A stretch of DNA of 64,000 nt from Candidatus Methylophosphatis roskildensis (GTDB lineage Bacteria; Pseudomonadota; Gammaproteobacteria; Burkholderiales; Rhodocyclaceae), in the NCBI GenBank assembly GCA_016708905.1, contig JADJEV010000005.1, positions 372,001 through 436,000 on the forward strand. The letters are read 5' to 3'. A program made the position numbers and the translations under genes. Below, piece by piece: positions 43,753 through 51,711 of the stretch (the stretch's first letter is position 1; the number at the start of each line of letters is the position of its first letter). The notes beneath the pieces are model-generated. The model was given only the letters and a program-made list of their open reading frames with translations. It made no database searches and was not told where the DNA came from.

Positions 43753-45528
43753 TTGAGTCGTTGGTGGCGCCTTCAAGCGTTGCGGCAGGCTCAGGCCAAG
43801 GCGTTCGAGCAGGATGGTCTGCGCGCGCTCCGGACGTACGACGCAACGTATGCGCAGTTCGCGCTTGCTCGAATGCGCCAGCGGCAACACGATGTCGGCG
43901 GCGTGAATGCGCGCGAACTCCGTGAGGATGGTTCGCGGGCAGTGGCCGAGCCCTGCGCGCGATTGCCACTGCTGCAAGGTCTTCCATAACGCGTAGGCGA
44001 GGAAGCACACGAGGATGTGCGCTTTGATGCGGCCTTCCTTGTGGTGCCAGATCGGGCGGATCGCCAGGTCGGACTTTTGCACGCGGAACGCCGCTTCGGC
44101 CTCGGTCAGCTGGATGTAGGTCGTCCACAGTTCCTCGTCGCTCCACTGGGTGACGTTGGTGCGCAGGATGTAGAGGCCTTCGCTCAGCCGCGCCCAGTCG
44201 GTCCAATCGGCGCGGTACGCTCGGCTCATGCGGATTCCCGAGGCATGCGCCGCGTCGTCGGTAATCGAGATCGTGAATCCGCCGGCAGCCCGGCTGTTGC
44301 GTTCGAGCAAGCGTCCGATCTGGCGTTCGATGAGGCCCCGATCGAGCGGCTTCTTGCTCTTCTCGATGCGCCGCTCCAGGCTCGCGAGCGCCGTATCGAT
44401 GCGCGCCTTGAACCGATCGTGCATCGCCCGCTCTTTCTCGACCCGACTGGCCGAGCGACAGAGCACAAACGTCTCGTCCCCGTCGGGGCTGCGGCACAAC
44501 TTCACTTCAACGTCATCGCGGATGTGGCGCCAGTCGGTGCGCTCTTCGATCTGTTTGGCCCAGCGCTTGAGCTCTGCCTTCGGGGTGCCGATCACGTAGC
44601 GGCGTCCCGTCTCCTTGAGCCACGCCACGTTCTCCCGGCTCACCATCCCCCGGTCCATCACCCACACCCGGTTGGCTTTGCCAAAGCGGGCCTCCATCCC
44701 CGAGACGATCTGCTCGACCGTGGTGACGTCGGTGGTGTTGCCCGGGAATATCTCGTAGCCCAGCGGCATTCCATCCCGGGTCACCACCAGTGCAATGTTC
44801 ACCTGCACGCAGTCCGGCCGGTGATCCCGGCTGTAGCCGCGCTTGGCAATCGCCGGATCGGCCACGCCCTCGAAGTACGTGCTCGTCACGTCGTAGAGCA
44901 GCAGGTCGTAGTCCAGATCGAACAACTCTCCGAAGCGCTTGACCAGATGCGCCTCGATCGCCTCCTTGTGCGGCAGCAATCGGTCCAGCGCCCGGTACAG
45001 CCGCTCCTCGTACAACTGCTGCGGGGCCACACCGAGCAAGTCCTCCAGGGCGCTCGTGCGGTACCACTGCTCGGCCACATGCAGTTCGCTGCTGGGCTCG
45101 CACAGCCGGCCAATCACCAGTATCGATATCACATCGGCCCAAGCGACCGACTCCCGACCTCGGGGCAGCAGGGCCTCGAACAGTTCGTCGAGTCTGAGCG
45201 CCTGCCACAGCTGCCGTCCCAACCACACCGAGCCGAAGCTTCTCGAGCGCTCCAGCCGCACTGCGTCGAGTCTGACCTTGATCGCTTCGGCCGTGCTCCC
45301 GTCATCGAACAGCGCGCCTTGTGAGCGCTCCGCTGCTCGCCCGCAAATCTCTCGTGCAAGCGACGTCGCGCGCGCTCGCCCCTCGGCATCGAGTTCTCCG
45401 AGCTGCGCCACCGTCTCCTGAATCACCTTGCGTCCGCGCCGCACCGAACGCACCAGGCGCCAGACGTGCGTCTTGCCGTCCTTGTGTCGCGTCGTATAGC
45501 GCAGGTACATGCCCTGCATTTTCGACAT
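43747..45528 (-). CDS. IS1634-family DDE transposase
   Basis: The 593-residue transposase has the family opening MYLRYTTRHKDGKTHVWRLV (from residue 7), the DDE core with LLYDVTSTYFEG, IALVVTRDGMPLGYEIFPGN and RVWVMDRGMVSRENV, and the C-terminal acidic region TYIQLTEAEAAFRVQKSDL followed by WHHKEGRIKAHILVCFLAYAL. It appears full length and unbroken, so the element may still be mobile. ATG 45528 was chosen; ATGs at 45519 and 45510 are close alternatives. Confidence 0.93.
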   Translation of the reverse strand: MSKMQGMYLRYTTRHKDGKTHVWRLVRSVRRGRKVIQETVAQLGELDAEGRARATSLAREICGRAAERSQGALFDDGSTAEAIKVRLDAVRLERSRSFGSVWLGRQLWQALRLDELFEALLPRGRESVAWADVISILVIGRLCEPSSELHVAEQWYRTSALEDLLGVAPQQLYEERLYRALDRLLPHKEAIEAHLVKRFGELFDLDYDLLLYDVTSTYFEGVADPAIAKRGYSRDHRPDCVQVNIALVVTRDGMPLGYEIFPGNTTDVTTVEQIVSGMEARFGKANRVWVMDRGMVSRENVAWLKETGRRYVIGTPKAELKRWAKQIEERTDWRHIRDDVEVKLCRSPDGDETFVLCRSASRVEKERAMHDRFKARIDTALASLERRIEKSKKPLDRGLIERQIGRLLERNSRAAGGFTISITDDAAHASGIRMSRAYRADWTDWARLSEGLYILRTNVTQWSDEELWTTYIQLTEAEAAFRVQKSDLAIRPIWHHKEGRIKAHILVCFLAYALWKTLQQWQSRAGLGHCPRTILTEFARIHAADIVLPLAHSSKRELRIRCVVRPERAQTILLERLGLSLPQRLKAPPTTQM

Positions 45529-45552
45529 CGTCCGCCAGCCCGGCAACCCAGT

Positions 45553-45567
45553 AGGTCGGCACTACAT
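45553..45567 (+). repeat. 15-bp direct repeat, right copy (inside the IS)
   Basis: AGGTCGGCACTACAT, identical to 43738-43752 and in the same orientation, lies just upstream of the transposase start. Confidence 0.75.
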
Positions 45568-45707
45568 GCGCTTTCTCGCCAAAAACGTCCGTACCGACGA
45601 CCAACCGCGCACGACAATGCCGACGTTTCAGAGTGAAAACCGAGTGTGGTTCCCGCGCCACAACGAAGGCGTTTTCTTCCTCCGGGACGACTACTGTGGA
45701 AGTTGGG

Positions 45708-46328
45708 TTAGTTGCCTCCAAGTGTTTTTCTTGATCTGCTCCTTCTTGGCATTTTTGCCGCGAGTTCTTCCGGCGATTTCTTGACATGTCCGCCACTGGC
45801 CGCATTGTCGGCGGACTTTCGCGCCTGCCCGCCCGCGGTTTCGGCGACTTCGTTGCCGAGCTTCGACGTTACAGCCTCGGCTGCTTCGCGTCCGCTCGTG
45901 GCGGCGATTTCGACACCGGCCTTGCCCGCCGTCCTGGCGGCCTGCGCCGCGTCGACACCTTTTTTGCCCCACTTGGCCGCCTGGCCACCCAGCGGCAGCA
46001 TCGAGGCCGCGATCGAGGCCGCATTGACCTTGTCACCCTCGGCCAGGTAGATCATCGCATTGGCCCCGTCGGCCACTTCGCCGACCACCGGGATCAGGCC
46101 GACGATGTCCAGACCGGTACGCACGGCGTCCGAGCCCCAACGCTGCCACCAGCCTGTCTCTGCTTCTGGTGGCCGGGGCGGCGGGGCACTGTTGCCCGCA
46201 CCACTGGCGTTCGGGCTGGTCTCGGGCAGGATCGGCCCCTGCGTGTTGCCCAGTGGCCCGGGGCTGGGCCGGTTGTTGGGCTTGACGCGCCCGAGCCTGA
46301 TCGCACCCGCATTGTCGCCGATCAGCAT
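45708..46328 (-). pseudogene. Polymorphic-toxin-like protein truncated by the IS
   Basis: The remaining 206 residues begin MLIGDNAGAIRLGRVKPNNR, followed by a Pro-rich linker (about 20-60) and a pre-toxin type hydrophobic segment (about 75-125, LDIVGLIPVVGEVADGANAM) that precedes the toxin domain in many secreted effectors. The frame ends in the terminal repeat of the IS1634 element. Just before that, a run of five A (minus strand; T at 45752-45756) shifts the frame; with six it would read AAKNAKKEQIKKNTWRQ. So the C-terminal toxin domain is lost and the gene is dead. It follows the ankyrin lipoprotein gene by 70 bp in the VgrG island. Confidence 0.7.
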
Positions 46329-46398
46329 CGGGCCACTCCTGCGTCGCTCAGGCGACGAGAGCGCCGGGTGGATGCCGCAGCGGCAGCGCTATGAGCAT

Positions 46399-47226
46399 TC
46401 ATTTCGGATGTCCCGGCGGCACCGCCGGTTTGAGCCCTTGCGCGCGCATGCGGTCGCGCACGACTTCGGGCGGATCGGGCGGGAATTTGGCGCCTTTCTG
46501 GATCATCAGGTCGCGCAGTTGCTCGAACTTGCTGCGCAGGGGGCCGGGTTGTTGGTCTTGGATGGTGAGATGGACGGCCCATGCCGTCGACGATCCGGTG
46601 GTAGTGAACGTATCGACGGGCGCCCCCATCTCAACCAGAAAAATAGCAATATCAGCCTTCAACACGTTCACCGCCGCGTCCAAGGCAGTTCCGCCTATGC
46701 GGTCCCTGATCTTTAGGTTAGCGCGACGATTCACTAGCAGCGTGACATGGTCAAGCGAGCCGCCAGGGCCGGCGGCTCGCTGCAAGAGTGTTGTGCCGTA
46801 CTTGCGCTGGAAGTCAACCGACAGCCCGCCATCGAGCAGCGCCGTCAGATACCGCAGGTTTTTGTTATAGATCGCATGGTCGATCACGCTCCCTACCCCC
46901 TGAATGATGTTCTCATCCGGTTTCGCACCCAGGCGCACGAGTTCCGAAACCGACGCGAACTTGTCGTTCATCATCGCGTAGATCAGCAGAGTCATGTCTT
47001 GGCGCGCCTTGGCGTTGAGGTCAACTCCGGGAGCAAGGGCACGAATCTCCGGCAGGTCTTCCCGCTCGATCGCGCGCGCCAGTTCCAGTTCGCGTCCGGC
47101 AAAGAAGTCGGTCGGCGGATAGTACTTCTTCATGGTCTTGCCCTCCCCGTTCGCGCAGCCGGCCAGCACCCAGCCGAGCATCCCTGCGCACGCAGCGCGC
47201 AGCCAGCGCCTTCGAAGTATGTCCAT
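46399..47226 (-). CDS. Ankyrin-repeat lipoprotein, probable immunity to the lipase effector
   Basis: The 275-residue precursor has a lipoprotein signal with lipobox LAGC (near residue 22), then ankyrin repeats across about 60-235 (VDLNAKARQDMTLLIYAMM, RIGGTALDAAVNVLKADIAIFL). Ankyrin lipoproteins encoded next to T6SS phospholipase effectors act as periplasmic immunity proteins in characterised systems. The gene starts seven bases after the lipase stop, with GAGGCGG before ATG 47226, so co-production with the effector is expected. The immunity role is by context. Confidence 0.75.
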   Translation of the reverse strand: MDILRRRWLRAACAGMLGWVLAGCANGEGKTMKKYYPPTDFFAGRELELARAIEREDLPEIRALAPGVDLNAKARQDMTLLIYAMMNDKFASVSELVRLGAKPDENIIQGVGSVIDHAIYNKNLRYLTALLDGGLSVDFQRKYGTTLLQRAAGPGGSLDHVTLLVNRRANLKIRDRIGGTALDAAVNVLKADIAIFLVEMGAPVDTFTTTGSSTAWAVHLTIQDQQPGPLRSKFEQLRDLMIQKGAKFPPDPPEVVRDRMRAQGLKPAVPPGHPK

Positions 47227-47233
47227 ATCCGCC

Positions 47234-48568
47234 TCATCCGCATTGCACACCCGTTTGTTTGGCCAGCACCGCCTGGTCCTCGGTCTTCTGCCCTTCGATG
47301 CCCTCGATCACCTGGCGCATGTCGTGCCGGTCGATCGGATCCAGTCCCTTGCCGGGCAGTTCCCGCACGATACCGACCGCATCGGGCATCTTGGCCGCCA
47401 GCGCGATCTTGCCCAGCGCGCCGATCAGCGCACCGGGCAGGCCGCCGATCAGCGCGCCCACGCCTGCGGCGCCCAGCGTACTCTTGACCCCCTGGGTCTG
47501 CACGCCGTCGAGGATTTCGTTCTCGACGCGGAAGGCCTGGATGTTCTCCGGGTTCGGAATGATCGGCGTGCCGCCGTAATGTGTCACCGTGTTCGGGTGA
47601 AGTCCCGAACTGTTGAAGGTCGTCGCCGGCAGGCCGCTGACGCGCGAGGCGGCCGAGGCCATGCCGCCGCCGAGCGAATGGCCGACGATTTCGACGTTGG
47701 CGCCGTTCCGTTTGAGAGACCGTCCTATTCCAACTGCGTTGTCGTAGTACGTTGAATTCATATCCGCGCCCTGCGCCACGTTGTTCTTCCAGTCCTCCAT
47801 GATGCTCGGCACTGTGCCTTTGAACACCACCTGCGGCTTCATGTCGTTGCCGAATACGGCCGGGTCGGGTTCATAGACCTGTGCACGGAATTCGGAACCC
47901 GCCTTTTCGAGATCGTCCGGGTTCAAACCATACTGCGTTAGCTTCTCCGGATCGTTGCTAACGTTCTTCCAGCCCTCCGGCGCGCCCTTTTCCGGGTGAT
48001 AGACGTTCTGCGCCAGGCGCGCCTGCTCGACCGCACGATTGTTGCGCTCGAAGCGCTCGGTGGCCGCGGCGAGCTTGTCGCGCTCGGCCCCGGGCGGCAT
48101 GTCGCCGAGTTTGGCCTTGGCCGCAGCGATCTGCTGCTGGCGGCACTGCCAGCGCTCGGCCTTGGTCTGCGCCTTCTTGGCCTCGGCGGCGGCCTCGTCA
48201 TCGCCCCCGTCGGGCTTCTTCCAGTTCATCCACATCATGTCGCCGGTGCGCACGATGGGTTTGCCATTGACGAAGACACTGCCGCTCTTGTCGATATTGT
48301 GGCTGATTTCGACATGGGTTCTGGAGACGATACCCTTGCCGCCACCCGCTTCGTCGCCCTTGACCTTGTCGACGTAGCTCTCGTTGTGCAGGTAAGCCGG
48401 CTGGCCGCGGAAGAACACGTTCGGCGAGCAGTGTGCCGACTGATCCATCGTATGCACGATCGGATAGGGGATCGGCTTGCCCTTCTTGCCGGGCGTCTTG
48501 CAGACGTCGGGTAGCAGGCTCACCAGCTTGAAGCGCTTGCCCTTGGCCGTTGCCGCTTCGTCAGCCAT
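47234..48568 (-). CDS. DUF4150 (PAAR-like) lipase effector
   Basis: The 444-residue protein combines an N-terminal DUF4150 PAAR-like domain (about 20-115, DVCKTPGKKGKPIPYPIVH, GSVFVNGKPIVRTGDMM), a charged helical linker (about 120-185), and an alpha/beta hydrolase with the lipase elbow GHSLGGG (296-302, nucleophile Ser298). A Gly/Ala-rich hydrophobic stretch (about 378-400) may contact membranes. PAAR-like domains sit on the VgrG tip and carry effectors into target cells; the lipase would attack phospholipids. The ATG at 48568 overlaps the end of the DUF2169 gene by eight bases. Frame and catalytic motif are intact. Confidence 0.85.
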   Translation of the reverse strand: MADEAATAKGKRFKLVSLLPDVCKTPGKKGKPIPYPIVHTMDQSAHCSPNVFFRGQPAYLHNESYVDKVKGDEAGGGKGIVSRTHVEISHNIDKSGSVFVNGKPIVRTGDMMWMNWKKPDGGDDEAAAEAKKAQTKAERWQCRQQQIAAAKAKLGDMPPGAERDKLAAATERFERNNRAVEQARLAQNVYHPEKGAPEGWKNVSNDPEKLTQYGLNPDDLEKAGSEFRAQVYEPDPAVFGNDMKPQVVFKGTVPSIMEDWKNNVAQGADMNSTYYDNAVGIGRSLKRNGANVEIVGHSLGGGMASAASRVSGLPATTFNSSGLHPNTVTHYGGTPIIPNPENIQAFRVENEILDGVQTQGVKSTLGAAGVGALIGGLPGALIGALGKIALAAKMPDAVGIVRELPGKGLDPIDRHDMRQVIEGIEGQKTEDQAVLAKQTGVQCG

Positions 48569-48843
48569 GGGCGCCGCCCTTGATTCGTGCCAGCTTTGCC
48601 GCATTGGACCGGCGCGCCGCGGCGATATCCCAGGTGCCCAGTTCGATCTTTTGTACCCCGGCGGCGGCTGCGACCAGGGCGCGCTGCACGACGATCAGTT
48701 GCAGCGACTGCAGGTCGAAGATCAGTGTGTCGGTGACAAGCGGCTTGAACAGCGGCACGCCCGATTCGAGGCTGAGCAGCAGTTTCAGACCCGGCCGCGG
48801 CAGCCGAAACCGTATCTCCCCGCCCGGGTGCAGGCCGATAATT
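48561..48843 (-). pseudogene. DUF2169 gene, 3' part (split by IS)
   Basis: This stretch codes for the last 92 residues of the DUF2169 protein (GLHPGGEIRFRLPRPGLKL to ARIKGGAHG). It begins at the AATT target duplication (48840-48843) and joins in frame with 50827-51708 when the IS and one AATT are removed. Its stop overlaps the start of the lipase gene. Confidence 0.88.
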
Positions 48844-50826
48844 AGTGCTTGACCGAAAACCCTGTTTTTTCGAAGATCGCACCCGCTCTTCGCTCTCCCG
48901 CGTCATGGTCTTTGCGGTTTGCCCATGTCCCGCCCGCCAATTGCTATGCATTTATACTCTTTAATGCCAATTGGCATATTGTTATGGCGAGCTTGTCCGG
49001 TGACTTCCAGAATCACTCGATGATCTGCGGGCTTGGCGGCGGTTATGCCGCCAGTTTGTGGGGCGAGTCACGTTGTGCATACCGGGTTGCGCGCTTCGCC
49101 CGCCGGTTTTCCCGTTCTTTCAGGATCGCGCCGATGCGATGGACGTTCCTCGCCACCACCGCTAGCGCGACGTAGCGCTTGAAGCCGCGAATGCCCTGAT
49201 CCGGACAGCGATCAAGGCCATGCACCTCGAGCGCGTTGATTGCCGACTCGACCGCCGAGTGCCGACGTCGTGCCTTGACGAAGTGTTCTGAACTCTCTAC
49301 CGCTTGCGCCTGTTGCGACAGTTTGCCCTTCCTCGGCAGCGCCACCAGTTTCAGATGGGCCTGCAGTTCCTGTTGGTTGGTCGGGGAATGGAATCCCTTG
49401 TCAAAGCTACAGGCCTCCAGGTCGGCGAAGCGCTCCTTCGTTTCCTTGACCATGGCCACCGTCACCTGGTCGTCCGTCTGTTTTTCCATCACCCGATGAT
49501 GCAGGACGAAGCGATGCTGGTCTTCCAGGATGCAGACCCGCAAGCCCAGTTCGACCGGCACGCCGGCCTTGCCCTTGCTGATCCATTCGGTGTGCGTCTC
49601 GAATACCGAAAACACTTTCTCGGCATGGGGGATCGTTTCTCCGAGAATGACCCGCCGCCGGGTCTGGTCGATTTGCCGGTCGGCATGTTTCATGAACGTT
49701 TCGATCTGGATTTTGGCGACCAGGTATTCGACACCGCCGGCACCGCCGTAAGATTCAGTCTTGGCCAGGGTTTCCCGGGCCTTGTCCAGATAGCCTTGGG
49801 CGACCTCCAGGTAGGTCTTGTGCGCCTCGATCATGCGCGTGTCGTTCGTCGCTTTCTGCGCCTCGTTGCGGGCCTTGCTGTGCTTCGCGTTCTGCGCGGC
49901 GCGCAGGTGCCGCTTGAGGTGCCTGACGTTGTAGGCGTGCTGCCGCCAGTCGGGGAGCCCTTGATCGGAGCCCAGACGCGCCGTCAGTTCGATCACCTTG
50001 CGCGTGGCGTCAAAGAGCAGGTTGATATCGGTCGGGTAATGCACGTCGGTCTCAACTACGAAAGAGTCGCAACGCCCACGCAGGACTTCGCCGTCCTTTT
50101 TTTACCAGTTCGTGACCGGCCTCGACGACAATCTGGTTGATCTTGTCGAGCAGTTCCGGCGTGAATAGCGTGACATTGTCCTTGAGCGTCTGGTAGTGGT
50201 ACGAGGTCGGATCGAACAACCCGTGTCCGAGCATTTGCCGGATGCTGTTGTGCTGATTGACCAACTCATGCAGACGGTCGTAGTCGATGTTCAGGTCAAG
50301 CCGGATCACGCCGCAGACGAAGATCGACCAGAGCGTCATTCCGGGGCGCCCCGTTCGCTTGTCGATCTGCGGAGCTATTTCCGAGTCGAGCAATTGGAAG
50401 AGCTTTGCGCGCGTGGCCGGGTCTTTGTACAGCTGCTGCAGACCTCTCAGAACCTGCGGGATGTCGTCGCGTGACTTGGGGTCGAGGAGGATTCGCGATA
50501 CATCGACTTCGCCGATGTGCATCTGGGTATTCTGGACAACGCGCATCGCCTGCCTCCGGGGGAATTGCTTGATCGGGGTTTTCAATACCTACAATTATAA
50601 TGCCGATGGGCTACAGGTGCCAGGCATTCCGGAACGAAGCGAAGATTTTCTTGCCAACCGCTTCCGCACTTCTTCTGGCGCGAAGATTTCCATCCCAATG
50701 TGCTACCCGGCCCGTAGTTCGGTCCTTTCACCGCAGTTGGCCGCGTCGGCCATCCGTTCTTCGTCTCAGCAAGATCCTCGGAATCCTTTGCGGATGCTGG
50801 GAGGAAGAGGTTTTCGGTCAAGCACT
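48844..50826 (-). mobile_element. ISNCY-type insertion sequence with AATT target duplication
   Basis: The element is 1983 bp. Its ends are perfect 18-bp inverted repeats, AGTGCTTGACCGAAAACC at 48844-48861 and the complement at 50809-50826. AATT stands on both sides (48840-48843 and 50827-50830). The boundaries are confirmed by the clean in-frame restoration of the host gene. It holds one frameshifted transposase gene (49043-50546); the stretches 48862-49042 and 50547-50808 are non-coding. Confidence 0.92.
49043..50546 (-). pseudogene. ISNCY-family transposase with frameshift at an A7 run
   Basis: The first part (from ATG 50546, preceded by GGAGGCAG) reads MRVVQNTQMHIGEVDVSRIL through INQIVVEAGHELVKK; the second reads VHYPTDINLLFDATRKVIEL to the end at 49043. 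They join at seven A on the minus strand (T run 50097-50103), where six would keep one frame and give VKKDGEVLRGRCDSFVVETD. The product would have 500 residues. Either the copy is inactive, or slippage at A7 restores the full protein at low level, or a base is miscalled. Confidence 0.85.
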
Positions 50827-51708
50827 AATTACCACCTGCTCGCCCCCGCCCGGATAGGCGATCTGCTGATCACGCGGGGCGCAGTTCCAGTAGCCGAAAT
50901 CGAAGTCCAGTGGCAGGCGCGGCCAGCGGCTCTGCTGCCAGGCCTCGTCATAGGTGCCGGCCAATTCGGCGCGCGGGCGCCACCAGCGGCCGATCGCCCC
51001 CAGTCCCACCACCGGATAGCGCTGAGCACCGGCGGCGCTGAGGTCGAAAGGGCGGCCGAGCACTTCGATCTGCGGCGCAGCGACCTCGGCGATCCTGCTC
51101 TTGTCGAGCCAGCCGCTGTCGGCAAAGCCGCAGCCGATCGGGTTGTGTTCTTCCCGGGCGAGCAATTGCGCCTCGTCGTCGGCCGCCTGCAGCGGCCAGC
51201 GGCAGGTGCCACCCCAGGCATGTTCGTAGCGGATCGGCACTTCGCTGACCGCTTCGGGCTCGGCAAGCTTCCAGCCCAGGCGGGTGCGCGCCAGCCGCCG
51301 CGGGCCGCAGACGGTCAGGCGCTTTTGCCAGTCGCCGATTCTCACCCCGACCGGCCAGCGCGCGCTTGGCTTGCCGCCCGGTGCGTGCGCCACGGCATGG
51401 GCGAACAGGATGTCGCAGCGGGGCTTGAACGTGGCGTAGTCGCTCTCTTCGATCAGGCTGCTCTGGTTGATCGCACCGATGTAGCGGTCCGATTCCGCAA
51501 GCGGGGTCTGCTCGTCGGCCAGCAGCAGCAGGCCTTCATCGTCGGCCTGGCGCATGTCGTAGGTGAGCCGGCTCACCATGACGTGGAAGAGCTGGTCGGC
51601 CACGTCCATCATCTGGTAGTACTGGCTGGGAAAGCCGGTGTGGTTGCGCACCTCGGGCAGCGCGGCGGCGCGCACCGGTGCATCGATCAGGTTGTCGGGG
51701 CCGTTCAT
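50827..51708 (-). pseudogene. DUF2169 gene, 5' part (split by IS)
   Basis: The first 294 codons of a DUF2169-family protein start at ATG 51708 (MNGPDNLIDAPVRAAALPEV) and include NHTGFPSQYYQMMDVADQLF, WPVGVRIGDWQKRLTVCGPR and YEHAWGGTC, typical of the family. In T6SS effector islands DUF2169 proteins act as accessory or adaptor factors for PAAR-DUF4150 effectors. The frame now ends in the IS after QVVISA. The intact gene would have encoded 386 residues. It follows vgrG by three bases. Confidence 0.9.
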
Positions 51709-51711
51709 GGT

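Larger units (their letters stand above)
43679..45710 (-). mobile_element. IS1634-family insertion sequence
   Basis: The element is about 2.03 kb. Terminal inverted repeats are TAGCCCAACTTCCACAGT (43679-43696) and its complement ACTGTGGAAGTTGGGTTA (45693-45710), matching at 17 of 18 positions. It contains one transposase gene. Its right end supplies the stop codon that now ends the neighbouring toxin frame, which shows insertion into that gene. I could not define a clear target duplication, which agrees with loss of flanking sequence. Confidence 0.82.

Noticed and set aside
45302..45805. A minus-strand frame overlapping the IS1634 right end
   Set aside because: It spans the IS boundary in a frame different from both transposase and toxin; only its short KNAKKEQIKKN part is meaningful, as the shifted continuation of the toxin frame.
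50582..50821. A 79-residue open frame at the right end of the ISNCY element
   Set aside because: It begins in the IS terminal repeat, has no recognisable domain and overlaps the upstream region of the transposase gene.
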